Assembly (NCBI GenBank): GCA_963556255.1
Contig: OY744608.1
Coordinates: 10,348,449-10,412,448 of the forward strand
Reading direction: 5' to 3'
Length of the DNA stretch: 64,000 nucleotides
Origin: Allolobophora icterica
Taxonomy: Eukaryota; Annelida; Clitellata; Crassiclitellata; Lumbricidae
The notes below the pieces were generated by a model. That model searched no databases, was not told the origin of the DNA, and saw nothing but the letters and a program-made list of their open reading frames with translations. This document shows positions 1 to 39,209 of this stretch, in pieces. The translations under genes were made by a program, and so were the position numbers. Position 1 is the first letter of the stretch, and each line of letters opens with the position of its first letter.

Positions 1-248
1 TAGGCTCTGGGGGCAGCCGGGGCACGTGCCCCCAAATATGTTTTAATTCAACTCAAATTATGTTTTCTGTTCCTCAGTGCAGTTTACCGATTTCATGCTT
101 AAATGGTGAAAACCACCTGACCTTGAGCCACCTCTAAATGCTCATCAATCTCCCTCAAATTTGGTAGAAGTAATAGTGGGCAACCATAGAACAAAAAGCG
201 GGTTGTGGAGTGCAACTCTGATAAAGTTTACTGTTTTGGACCACCCTA

Positions 249-570
249 GTATGTATGTATGTATGTATGTATGTATGTATGTATGTATGTATTGTATTAT
301 GTATTATTATTTTTACGGAGCTTTTATATAGCATCCCTTCAAGGTAATCTACTCAGGAGCACTCTCGGTCCAAACACGGCTAAAGAGAGTATGTAAGTAT
401 CGTGTATGTGCGTGAATGTATGTGTGTATGCATAAACGTATGTAAGTATTGTATTATGTATGTATGTGTGTGTACATGTGCATGTATGTATGTATGTATG
501 TATGTATGTAGATATATGTATGTATGTAAGTATGTATGTGTGTGTATGTGCATGTATGTATGGTATGTAC
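249..570. repeat. (ATGT)n microsatellites
   Basis: Two blocks of TATG/TGTA tetramers (250-292 and about 400-570) lie directly downstream of NEK exon 17. The ORFs in this block are repeat artefacts. Positions 1-248 show no gene. Confidence 0.9.
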
Positions 571-574
571 TGAC

Positions 575-13375
<12,801 letters not shown>

Positions 13376-13376
13376 A

Positions 13377-13394
13377 TCAATTTTCCTCCGGCAT
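13377..13394 (-). promoter_or_regulatory. Upstream ORF in the NEK 5' leader
   Basis: A five-codon ORF (MPEEN) starts at ATG 13394-13392 and stops at 13379-13377, one base before the main ATG at 13375. It could lower translation initiation if the transcript includes it. The transcription start is not known. Confidence 0.35.
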
Positions 13395-14697
13395 TTCTTT
13401 AAGGCACAGTAAAATAGTCACGAATAATCTCAATAGAGAAAGAGCACTGCTTACAGAGACTTCATTTCGGCGAAAGCGATCCGAAGACTATCGTTACTGT
13501 CATATGAACCTTTCAGCATTAAAACAATAAATTTCTAAAGAAAACCCAAATATATGTTTTCTTTCATCTCAGCCATTCGTTATAATTATCACAATAATCA
13601 TATTATTGCATAAAAAGTAGAATTTCTCAACTGTACAGTGAGCTACAGCGCTTCGTTAGCAATGCTATGGATGACGACGGGTTTCCGGTGTTTCTCGTGA
13701 AATATTCCACCCGAAAATGCTACCGGATAGTCACCAGCGTGACCTGATTCCAACGCACGGAAGGTCGCTGTAACAGGACTATCAAGGTCGTTGATAACTA
13801 TAATGTATTTTACTCAAATTGTAAATACTCAATATTTACTTTGTTGAATTGAAGTAAGTTCGCAACGCCCTCAAGATTTTAATACAAACAATTTTTGCCA
13901 ATCGACCACAGTCAGCATTTCTTTTAGGTTCTTGAAAGTATAGGCCTACAGGATTCAGAAACATGCAATAGGCCTATGCTAAAATCATGTTGTTAACAGA
14001 TTGAACTTTATTTTACACATTATGATTTTACGATTGCATGATGACATTTCTGCGAACCTGTTGTGCTATGATGCAAGTATGAATAAGCTGCCGATTTCAA
14101 TCTCCAGCTTGGCGCAATAGAAGCGCGGAGTTTACGATTATGATTCAAAGTAATATAATATGGTACCTGAAGCTAGAGGAGAATTTGGGAAATGTTGCTT
14201 ATTGATTTACAATATTCATTTACAATTGAGGCAACAGAGGCAGTTTGATACTTCTACAATTGGGCTAGGTGACCTTTGTAACTAACCACAAGCTCATTCT
14301 TCCGCACGATAAATGATTATAATACTAAGGCACGACCTCCTGTTGGTATCTGATTATGATAATAAGGGTCATGAATATTCATGGATACTTGTGAATCCTC
14401 CTCCATTCACACACGCAAGGGCAGCCGGGTTGTTGATACTGTGAGGCTAAGAATGCTGTGAGGTAGCTGTTGCCACACGCAGGCCGAAGAAGTATAGTAG
14501 CATACACGGTGGCCACGATTTTATGCTGAAAATAAAGTTGACCGACGTTTCGAGTTTAGATGTGTTCGAAATATACAATAAAGAAACGAGTTTGAAAGTC
14601 TGAGCATTCTAGCAGAGAGGACAATAGTGATATATCGTTATGACCTGCAGGTGGTCAACAACCTGTTAAAGTGTGAAAGCTTACCTTATTGAGCACT

Positions 14698-14733
14698 ATG
14701 CCTGGCTTGTCGGAGCTTGTGCGTTTTTGCTGA
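14698..14733 (+). promoter_or_regulatory. Upstream ORF before the FAM102 start
   Basis: ATG at 14698 opens an 11-codon ORF ending at TGA 14731-14733, about 55 bases before the FAM102 ATG at 14789. It is a possible translational brake if it is in the 5' leader. Confidence 0.3.
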
Positions 14734-14788
14734 GCTGGACGTTTAAAAGGATTCGGTCTCGGACAATAATTGACCATTTTCTTTGGGG

Positions 14789-30558
<15,770 letters not shown>

Positions 30559-32550
30559 TACCGGTTTCATGAGTTGGATCTTCCCACATGAACAGGATTG
30601 ATTCTTAATTTAAATCCGTGCTCTGGTGTTCTGTGCTGGCTTCCATCATCAGTGGTCACAGAAACGAGCCTGGATCTTAATTTATTTGCAGATGGTTAAA
30701 GATGATATGTTGAAAAATTATTCTTTCTGCTTCGGATGGAAATTTTTATCTGCAGAAAAGAGTGGATGGATATGTTGATTTTTATTCAGATATTAAGACA
30801 AGCTGAAAATGGGCTTTTCAATGAAAATTTTCTGAGGAAGTTGGAAATGTTGTTTTATACAAAAATTGGTAAAGATGAATCGTGATTTATTCACAGAAGT
30901 TTAAAGATAAGTTGAAAATTGGTCTTTGCAATGCAGTTGGATAATGTTGCCACAGTTGAAAATAGTAGGAGTTATGAAAACATTTAGCTTCTCAGCACTG
31001 AGTAAAATGTGCTGTATTAAGTGACGATAGCAGACAGTGAAGCAAAAACCATCTCGTCACAATAGTAACAACTGCTGAACAGTACGTAGTTTTGATTATT
31101 TATAGTGCAGTTAGGAGAATATATTTATAGCAGACAATTAAGCATATTGTGATTTCGCTAGGTTTTATGTTTTGCAGAAAAATTCTGCTGGATTGTTATT
31201 TAAAAGCAATTTAACATGAGGCATTACGATTTGAACTGAAGTTTGTGTAGTAAAAAGTTATACATCTCCAATAAAATGTTGTCTTAGGAAAACTCTGATG
31301 TTTGCATATTTTGATTCAAAATTGTTTATGAAGATGATGTCAAACTTTTATTATGCTCCTGAAATGTTTCTCATTTTGATGTAATTGTTTGTAAAGCAAG
31401 CTAGGTTTTGTGTACACAGCCATGTGTACATGTACGACAGATTTGTACATTCTTTTGGAAGTACATTTAAATTCTAAAAATTTAATTTCAACAACTGCTT
31501 GCACCTTTCTGTTTAATATAATTTATCATTTAGCACAGAATTAACCTCTAGCATACATAAAAATACTTCTAGTGTGTATAAAACTCCCTACAGCATAACC
31601 GCTACCTCTAGCATATATCAGAATCATTCTGCACATCTAGTCATCAGTATCAACATAAAGCAAGAACGTCTTCTACATACACTACATCATTATCATAGGC
31701 TGAAAACGATTGCACTTGATGATGGATTGTTATTGAGTTAAGTGCAGTTTCCTTGCCACAGCACTACTAAACACCTGTTTAAATCGTGCGTTATCAAAAT
31801 TATTACCAATAAAACTTTTATATTTTATAGGCAAACATTGCCAAATACATAATTTTCCTAATTGATCAATAAAAATCTGCACAAGTCAATACTGTGTGTA
31901 AAAATCAGTTAACAGTTTGCAAGATGCCTTAGAAAGGCAGGTCAGATAGCAATAGTGCACCAGAAACTTGATCTAACGCTTATACCTTATCAGAGTCCTG
32001 TTATAATGAGTTTATTTTCTGTAGCTGAATTAATTTAGGTATTATGTCCCCAACCATATGATATCACAATTCGTTTTATAATGAAGCGTGTTATAGAGAA
32101 TTTCCACTTTAGTTGGAATGCACATCATAAGCACACTTTATCACTTGTGACTAAGTTGATTACAGCTATCCAGTTGTAACTGAAAGACTATGTACATTGA
32201 GCAAAATACTTTAAACTATAGTACTTTGTGACAGTTTTCTGGGCAGTAATGAAGGACAGATTAAACATGCAGCTGGCAGTGAAATTGTACATGACACAAA
32301 CAAACTGGTACTATTGCATTTAACTACACCTTGACCTAATTTATAATCTAACATCATGGGAATGACAAACATATGGCTTCATCAAAATTTTTGCTAACAT
32401 TGAAATTACAGATTTCATAGCTTTCCATAATTGACTTCATGAAATAACTAACATAGGAATTATGGATATTTCAAGCGTTAAATAACCTGGCAATGACAAA
32501 AGCTATTTCACGGACATTCTGAAAAACATAACAAGGTGTATAAGCTATAC
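30559..32550. other. FAM102 3' UTR and intergenic DNA
   Basis: An AT-rich stretch with the two candidate poly(A) signals and no long ORF, RNA gene or transposon end that I recognise. It leads up to the GAATGCTC duplication at 32551. Confidence 0.5.
31270..31813 (+). terminator. Candidate poly(A) signals of FAM102
   Basis: AATAAA at 31270-31275 and again at 31808-31813 follow the FAM102 stop codon in an AT-rich stretch without long ORFs. They imply a 3' UTR of about 0.7 or 1.3 kb. Which one is used is not visible. Confidence 0.4.
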
Positions 32551-32665
32551 GAATGCTCTAGGGTGGCAATCCAGCAATGGGTGAAAATTTTTTTTACATT
32601 TTCTTCATGTGCCACCCTCTAATTTTGTTCATTTTGGGATCCATAGTAACTGGTAAAAGTTGCAT

Positions 32666-33097
32666 TGTCGCAGTCTACGCGGGTGCATGCATCAAGGGAA
32701 GAAAACCGACGCGTCAACAAGCTTGTTTACATCGCACGGAAAATTCTGCAGCAAGCTGTCAACATTAATTCGGTGCATGCAACAAGGATATACGTGTTCA
32801 GTAGGACTTTCCAGGGAAAAGTACAGTGACGTCACAGAACGTTCTGGAATCCGGGAGAACTCTATATAAGATAGATCTGATGTACATTAAGGGCCTTTTG
32901 ACGAAGATTTGTAAACGTTGAAACATTGATCGTATAACGTTCAATCGAGACCAGCCAACCTGTGTGCTGTCTACGATTGTGATATTTGATAGACGAGTTG
33001 ACTTACTCTACACTTAATCGACTTTATTTTTAAATAAAGATCTTTTAATAGTTCCTTCGTTGGTTCGTCGTTGCGATCGAAGGAGTCGACCGCGACA
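32666..33097 (+). repeat. 5' LTR
   Basis: Contains a palindromic CRE (TGACGTCA, 32827-32834), a three-unit heat-shock element (GAA..TTC..GAA, 32837-32849), a TATA box (TATATAA, 32863-32869) and a poly(A) signal AATAAA (33033-33038). Termini are TGTCGC and GCGACA. Confidence 0.97.
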
Positions 33098-33100
33098 TTA

Positions 33101-33118
33101 TTGGTGTCAGAAGTGGGA
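33101..33118 (+). other. Primer-binding site of the LTR element
   Basis: TGGTGTCAGAAGTGGGAT starts 3 bases after the 5' LTR. It closely resembles the complement of a tRNA-Leu 3' end, a usual primer among Gypsy elements. The tRNA assignment is from memory. Confidence 0.75.
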
Positions 33119-33621
33119 TCATCGGTGTTGGATCCGGTGAAGAAGACGCGAGCCGGCGGAGGAAGGAGTCAACCCGGAGGATCAAGAGACGGTCTGTTCC
33201 AGACAGCGAGCGGATCGAGACGCCTTTCTACCGTGGGAGACGGGTGAATCGGCATACGACAGTCGGACGGACGAAGTGCGTCGTTCGGCTGAGACAGCAG
33301 AAGACAGCAGTCAACATACGGGTAAGATCCTAGGTGTTGTCGTGGCTGAGAAGGAGAAAAGAGAGTGGAGTTGCAGCCGAGTGGGAGGCAGCCATTGTTT
33401 CTCTTTCAATATCTGCTGATTATTTCTTTGAAATTTGATCCATTGTTGTGATCGAGGCCAGACTTGCGTGAGCTTGTATAGTTTTTGCGTACTTGGCGAG
33501 TGTACTTCTTTGGATACTGCATAATTGCACTTTGGGTTGTGGAATTTTCCTTTTGTGTGGCGGGTTTGCCGCGTGGTGTCTGTTTTTTTTGTTGATTGTT
33601 GTTGACTGACTGTTTGTAAAA

Positions 33622-36600
33622 ATGGAAGCGTTGCCAACAGAGATGCAAGCGAATATTCGCAAAATGTCGTCTGAGCGCCTTAGGGTGTATCTTATGAAGG
33701 CAGGAAGGGACGAAGATGATGTTATGTCATGGGATCGAAATCAGTTAATGGAAGAGTGGGCCATGGAGATTGGAAAAGAGGAAGAGGAATTTAAGGGTAG
33801 TCCAATATCTCCAACAGGAGTGGATTACGAGCTGCAGAAGCGCCGTCTGGAGTTCGAAATCCGTAAATATGAAGAACAAAGGGAGGAACGGAAGGAGAAG
33901 GAAGAAAGGGAGGAAAAGAGGAGAGAGGAAGAAAAGAAAGAACGGAAGGAGAAGGAAGAAAGGGAGGAAAAGAGGAGAGAGGAAGAAAAGAAGGAACGGA
34001 AAGAGAAAGAAGAAAGAGAAAAGAAGGAACGGAAAGAGAAAGAAGAAAGGGAGAGGAAGGAAAAGCAGGAAGAACGAAATGTTAGAGATTCTTTAGCAAG
34101 TCGTACTAAGCGTTATAGTGATGCCCTCAAGAATATTCTTTGGAAATTTCCTTCCGACCCTATAGAAATTCCAGGTTTCTTTGATCACTTGGATGGTTTG
34201 TTTAATGTGTATGAGGTGGATGAAGATGTTAGAGCAAAATTATTGCTAGCCATTTTAAGTGAAAGAGCTAAGGCATTAACCATGCGCCTTACTGAGGCAC
34301 AGCTCCATGACTACAAATTCCTGAAGGAGTTTTTGCTAAGGGAGTTTAAGATAAGCCCTTCAAATCTTAGAGCCCGATTTTGGTCGTTGCACAAAGCATC
34401 GGACGAATCATTTACGATCTATTCATCCAAATTGCGTGTGGCTCTTATGTATTATTTGAAAAGTAGAAAGATAACTGATGAGTTTGATAAACTTGTAAGT
34501 TTATTGGTTGCGGATCGGCTTAAGGAGTCCTTGTCGAAGGCTTGTTTAGATTATATATTGGCCCAAGAAAAAGAGGAGTGGTTGAGCTGTGAAGACATAG
34601 CTAATGCGGCTGACATTTATGTAGCGTCGCATGATGGTGGGAATGACTTAGTATGCCGTAGTCATCCGACACCGAAGTATAACAATTGGACGAGAGGTCA
34701 ACCACATGTTCAAGTCAATAACCAGACAGCTCAACCCAAGTCTCCCAAACCGGAAATAAGGGGTGAAGCCAAGATAGGTGCGAGGGTGTCTCAGGAGGAG
34801 GCCAAGGTAAAGGGTCTCTGTTTCCTATGTCATCAGAAGGGTCATAGGGCAAGGGAGTGCCAGACCAAACCAAGTTCTAAAAAGGTGAGTACTTGTAAAT
34901 CTGGGAACCCAACTGAAGAAGTGACCGACTTATTTGTTGAGAAGGTCAACGTGTTGCATGAGATACCTGAACAGGTAAAGCAAGGGAATTTATTGGATAA
35001 TTCTAAACCAATAGGGTTGGAAACTGCTGTAAGGGTATACGAGAATAGTATTGATGGATTACACGAGAGGTCGTATATCAATGTACAGATTGAAGATCTC
35101 CCTTCTCAGCCAGCATTATCTGATTCAGGAGCAGAAATTTGTTGTATTGATAAGAAATTAATTGAGTCACTAAACTTACCCGTGATTAAACGGATTAATA
35201 TAATTGGTTTTCAGGGAGAAGGATGTAAGGCAGATGTAGTATACCTACAAATGAAATTAGCTAATTCAATGGAAGGAACGACGAACATTGCGCCATCTTT
35301 GTGCGTCATGTTCGCTGTAGTCCCTGAACTAAATGAACGGGTTATTCTGACACCCCATGTTGTGGACCTATTAAGGGATAGTTCGCAATATGTAGTGATG
35401 GTAGCTGGCGTAGATCGATGTGTACAAATAAATAAAGGGGCAGAAGAAGATAACTTAGAAGTTAATATCGAGAAAAGTAACAGCAACGAATCCTTGCCGT
35501 CAGAAGTGAATGAATATTCTCAGGAGCAACTAGTTGATGATTTAGATAATTTTCTTGATGTTGAGTCAACAGAGTTCAAGTCTGATGAGGGAGTAGCGAA
35601 TAATGATACTTTATTGCGTGAGCAACAGAATTGTCACAATCTTATACCTTGCTGGCAACAAGCGAGACAGAATAAAAATAATTTCTTTATAGATAATAAC
35701 CTCCTGTACCACAAAGGGGAAATTATGGGACATAAGGTTAATCAATTATGTTTACCGGAAGATAGAATCGAGGTTGTCTTGCGAGTAGCACACGATGCCC
35801 CATGTGCTGGGCACATGGCTTTTAAGGCAACGAGAGCCAGGATCAAATTAAACTTTTGGTTTCCAAGAATGGATGAGAGGATTCGCGAATATTGTGCGTC
35901 TTGTCAAATTTGTCAACTAAGAACTCCAGTTAAAGTGGCAGATCGAGTCCCGATCACTCCTATTCCGAGGGCGGATGAACTCTGTTTTAACCATCTAAAT
36001 ATGGATTGTATTGGCCCTATGGTAGTGACTGGAGAATCCAACCAATCGAAACCCCAGTACAATTATGCTCTGGTTCTGGTGGACAAATTTTCTCGTTGGC
36101 CGATGGCGTATCCTCTTAGATCGCTGAATGCAAAGGGAGTTTGTGAAGCTCTGTTGCAAGTTTTTACAACTTTTTCTATTCCAAGGATCGTCAGTTCTGA
36201 TTGTGGTACCAACTTTACCAGTCGTTTGACGAAAGAATTCTTGCGGCGAATGGGTTGTAGTCCCAGATTTAATACCCCTGGACATCCTGAGGCAGCTGGA
36301 TTGGTTGAAAGATGCAACCAAAGCTTGAAAACCATGATCTTTAAGCTTGCTCAATCTGATCCTCGTGGATGGCACCAATTGTTACCGTTTGTTCTGTGGA
36401 GCCTTAGAGAAAAACCTTCAGGCACGACTCATATTTCGCCATTCACTATGGTTTATGGAACTCTTCCTCGGGGTCCACTTAGTGTGTTGAAGGAATCGTG
36501 GGCTGGCGAACGAAAAGTACCTCTTAACTTAGGTAAATCACCCGAAGAGTATCTCCAATCACTGAAGGAAAACCTCGAATTCGCGAAAGTTTATGCAGAT

Positions 36601-38373
36601 TACTATAGTGATATAGAAACAAAGCGGTATGCAGATTATTATAACTTGCGTAGTACTGACAGAAAATACGAAGTTGGAGATAAAGTAGCAGTATTAGCAC
36701 CAGATTTTGGTAGTTCTAAATTTTATAGTCGATGGCAAGGACCTGCTACCGTAGTCAAGGTTAAATCCCCATATTCTTATATAGTAGAAATAGAGGGAAA
36801 ACAAAGACATTTACACGCAAATAAGATCAAGCGATACCATGAACGACTCGAACAAGCGATGATCAATAGCTGTTCAGTAATTGTTGATCAAGATGAAGAA
36901 TTTGGTATAGTAGAGGTTGTAGATCAGGAAGAACGTGAACAAATAAGCCCGAGTAAGCGAATTGATCCTCTGATTATAGCGCATCTTTCGCAAGAGGAAC
37001 AGAAGCAACTTTTTGAAATTTTGGATCGGCACACGGCAGTATTTGTGGATAAACCTGGGTATTGTCCAGTATTAGAACATGAAATTAAGATAACTCATGA
37101 TTTCACTCCTAAGCGTTTAAGGGCATATAAAGTACCTGAGCTACTTAAACCTGAAGTACAACGCCAGATAGAAGAAATGTTGGCATTAGACATCATTCGA
37201 CCATCGAAAAGTGAAATGGCCAGTCCGGTAGTTTGCGTTTTAAAGGGACCCAAAGGTCAAAATGGCGTTCGATTGGCAATTGATTATCGCCATGTTAACA
37301 AATATTCTCTAGGTGATTGTTACCCGACCCCAGACATTGCTGACATCTTACAAAAGGTGGGACGGGCAAAGTTTATTAGTGTTTTCGACGCGAAATCGGG
37401 GTATTGGCAAATTCCAGTTCGGAAAGAACATCGATGGCTTACGGCATTCGTATGTGATGCAGGACTTTTTGAGTTCACAAGAATGCCGTTTGGACTCAAG
37501 TCCGCTAGCAATACCTTTATTCGTGCTATGACCCAAGTTTTACATCCAGTGCGAAGTTTTACCGAACCATTCGTCGATGATATGGCAGTGGTTTCAATGA
37601 ATTGGAATGACCATTTAGAACATCTAGAGAAATTCTTGCAAACTATTGAGGAAGCAGGACTCACTTTGAATTTAAGAAAATGTAATTTTGCACAAAACAA
37701 AATAAAGTTTGTTGACCATATAGTAGGGTCAGGTTGTATTGAACCTGATCCAGGTAAGATCGCTACGATCAATGATATCCATCCTCCAACAACAAAGAAA
37801 GAAGTTAGAAAGGTTATGGGTTTTTTCAGTTACTTTCGAAATTTTATACCTGCTTTAGCTGAAAAGGCACGGGTAATAACTGATTTGACACGAGATAACA
37901 TACCTACGAAGGTGCCTTGGGAGCAAAAGCATCAAGAAGCACTAGATAAGTTAAAGGATGATCTCAGTAAAGCTACACAGTTGCATACCATTGATTTCAC
38001 TAAGGAATTTGGTTTAAGTGTTGACGCAAGTGCCACCGCGGTCGGGTGTTGCTTGTTTCAGTGGACCGAAGAAGGTCAAGAAAAACCAATTGCTTTTGCT
38101 AGCCTTAAACTTACAGATACACAGATGCATTGGTCTACAATTGAGAGAGAGGCTTTCGCAGTAATTTGGGCACTTAAACGATTCAAGTCATGGATATTCT
38201 TATCAAAGATAATCATTTATTCAGATCATAATCCTTTGTCTTATCTCACAGATGCAAGCCCTAAGAGTGCGAAACTGACTCGTTGGGCGTTAGCATTGCA
38301 AGAGTTTAACGTGGACTTTCGATATCGTCCTGGACGTCAGAACACGGTGGCTGATTTCCTCTCTCGGTTGTGA
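33622..38373 (+). CDS. Gag-protease-integrase-RT-RNase H polyprotein of the LTR element
   Basis: Single 1583-aa frame. Gag (1 to about 450) has a Lys/Glu/Arg-rich coiled-coil stretch (about 85-155), a capsid-like part, and a CCHC knuckle (C400, C403, H408, C413). Protease has DSGA with Asp501. Integrase has an HHCC zinc finger (H724, H731, C761, C764) and the D795, D860, E896 triad with 35 residues between the last two. RT has D1256 in the FDAKSG strand and FVDD (1317-1320). RNase H has D1468, E1510 and D1535. All key residues are present and there is no frameshift between gag and pol. It makes the particle and copies and inserts the element. Confidence 0.96.
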   Translation: MEALPTEMQANIRKMSSERLRVYLMKAGRDEDDVMSWDRNQLMEEWAMEIGKEEEEFKGSPISPTGVDYELQKRRLEFEIRKYEEQREERKEKEEREEKRREEEKKERKEKEEREEKRREEEKKERKEKEEREKKERKEKEERERKEKQEERNVRDSLASRTKRYSDALKNILWKFPSDPIEIPGFFDHLDGLFNVYEVDEDVRAKLLLAILSERAKALTMRLTEAQLHDYKFLKEFLLREFKISPSNLRARFWSLHKASDESFTIYSSKLRVALMYYLKSRKITDEFDKLVSLLVADRLKESLSKACLDYILAQEKEEWLSCEDIANAADIYVASHDGGNDLVCRSHPTPKYNNWTRGQPHVQVNNQTAQPKSPKPEIRGEAKIGARVSQEEAKVKGLCFLCHQKGHRARECQTKPSSKKVSTCKSGNPTEEVTDLFVEKVNVLHEIPEQVKQGNLLDNSKPIGLETAVRVYENSIDGLHERSYINVQIEDLPSQPALSDSGAEICCIDKKLIESLNLPVIKRINIIGFQGEGCKADVVYLQMKLANSMEGTTNIAPSLCVMFAVVPELNERVILTPHVVDLLRDSSQYVVMVAGVDRCVQINKGAEEDNLEVNIEKSNSNESLPSEVNEYSQEQLVDDLDNFLDVESTEFKSDEGVANNDTLLREQQNCHNLIPCWQQARQNKNNFFIDNNLLYHKGEIMGHKVNQLCLPEDRIEVVLRVAHDAPCAGHMAFKATRARIKLNFWFPRMDERIREYCASCQICQLRTPVKVADRVPITPIPRADELCFNHLNMDCIGPMVVTGESNQSKPQYNYALVLVDKFSRWPMAYPLRSLNAKGVCEALLQVFTTFSIPRIVSSDCGTNFTSRLTKEFLRRMGCSPRFNTPGHPEAAGLVERCNQSLKTMIFKLAQSDPRGWHQLLPFVLWSLREKPSGTTHISPFTMVYGTLPRGPLSVLKESWAGERKVPLNLGKSPEEYLQSLKENLEFAKVYADYYSDIETKRYADYYNLRSTDRKYEVGDKVAVLAPDFGSSKFYSRWQGPATVVKVKSPYSYIVEIEGKQRHLHANKIKRYHERLEQAMINSCSVIVDQDEEFGIVEVVDQEEREQISPSKRIDPLIIAHLSQEEQKQLFEILDRHTAVFVDKPGYCPVLEHEIKITHDFTPKRLRAYKVPELLKPEVQRQIEEMLALDIIRPSKSEMASPVVCVLKGPKGQNGVRLAIDYRHVNKYSLGDCYPTPDIADILQKVGRAKFISVFDAKSGYWQIPVRKEHRWLTAFVCDAGLFEFTRMPFGLKSASNTFIRAMTQVLHPVRSFTEPFVDDMAVVSMNWNDHLEHLEKFLQTIEEAGLTLNLRKCNFAQNKIKFVDHIVGSGCIEPDPGKIATINDIHPPTTKKEVRKVMGFFSYFRNFIPALAEKARVITDLTRDNIPTKVPWEQKHQEALDKLKDDLSKATQLHTIDFTKEFGLSVDASATAVGCCLFQWTEEGQEKPIAFASLKLTDTQMHWSTIEREAFAVIWALKRFKSWIFLSKIIIYSDHNPLSYLTDASPKSAKLTRWALALQEFNVDFRYRPGRQNTVADFLSRL

Positions 38374-38554
38374 CTCGGATGGTGAAGGGGGGAAATGGCC
38401 CGACACACAAGGATCGAGCCCGCAAATTGTATAGATAAATTGACTAACTGATGTGTTTTGTTTTGTTTGTATATGCTGTGTCGAGATGGAGTCTGGAGGC
38501 CCGGCTTGATCGTGATGACCCGTTCGAGATGGTGCTGAAGACGTGTCATCATCT

Positions 38555-38568
38555 GAGGGCGGAGGGAA
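38555..38568 (+). other. Polypurine tract
   Basis: GAGGGCGGAGGGAA directly abuts the 3' LTR; this is the expected plus-strand primer site. Confidence 0.85.
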
Positions 38569-39000
38569 TGTCGCAGTCTACGCGGGTGCATGCATCAAGG
38601 GAAGAAAACCGACGCGTCAACAAGCTTGTTTACATCGCACGGAAAATTCTGCAGCAAGCTGTCAACATTAATTCGGTGCATGCAACAAGGATATACGTGT
38701 TCAGTAGGACTTTCCAGGGAAAAGTACAGTGACGTCACAGAACGTTCTGGAATCCGGGAGAACTCTATATAAGATAGATCTGATGTACATTAAGGGCCTT
38801 TTGACGAAGATTTGTAAACGTTGAAACATTGATCGTATAACGTTCAATCGAGACCAGCCAACCTGTGTGCTGTCTACGATTGTGATATTTGATAGACGAG
38901 TTGACTTACTCTACACTTAATCGACTTTATTTTTAAATAAAGATCTTTTAATAGTTCCTTCGTTGGTTCGTCGTTGCGATCGAAGGAGTCGACCGCGACA
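38569..39000 (+). repeat. 3' LTR
   Basis: Same length and, by eye, same sequence as the 5' LTR (offset 5903). It is followed at once by the TGCAT duplication. Confidence 0.97.
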
Positions 39001-39209
39001 TGCATTAACAAATAATAATATTTACTGGTAGCTCAATACAGCAATTGATACTTAGCAATAGTCTGTTCCGCAAATTACCAATGTCGATCAAATATTGTGT
39101 TGTGATTCATTTATTTTTATGTTTGCTTACTGATTAGTATTGTTATGATTCAGTAGATGTCATTTATAGTCTCTTCTCTTTGCTGCATGAGTGCCTACAG
39201 TGATAATAT

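Larger units (their letters stand above)
13376..14788. promoter_or_regulatory. Divergent intergenic segment between NEK and FAM102
   Basis: The two start codons are 1.4 kb apart and face away from each other, so both promoters must lie here unless further 5' exons exist. CG dinucleotides are locally richer around 13640-13780 than in the neighbouring AT-rich introns. I see no clear TATA box. No coding exon or transposon terminus was recognised in this stretch. Confidence 0.5.
32666..39000 (+). mobile_element. Intact Gmr1-type Ty3/Gypsy LTR retrotransposon
   Basis: Two 432-bp LTRs (32666-33097, 38569-39000) show no difference by eye. They start TGTCGC, end GCGACA and are flanked by the 5-bp duplication TGCAT (32661-32665, 39001-39005). 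A primer-binding site follows the 5' LTR, a purine tract precedes the 3' LTR, and one open frame of 1583 codons fills the middle. Domain order is gag-protease-integrase-RT-RNase H, the reversed order typical of Gmr1-like elements. Identical LTRs and an unbroken frame mean a very recent insertion. Confidence 0.97.

Noticed and set aside
33770..34096. Lys/Arg-rich plus-strand frame inside gag
   Set aside because: Shifted-frame shadow of the purine-rich coiled-coil region of the retrotransposon polyprotein.
35995..36378. Minus-strand frames within the retrotransposon (35995-36378, 37320-37772)
   Set aside because: Shadows of the intact plus-strand polyprotein.
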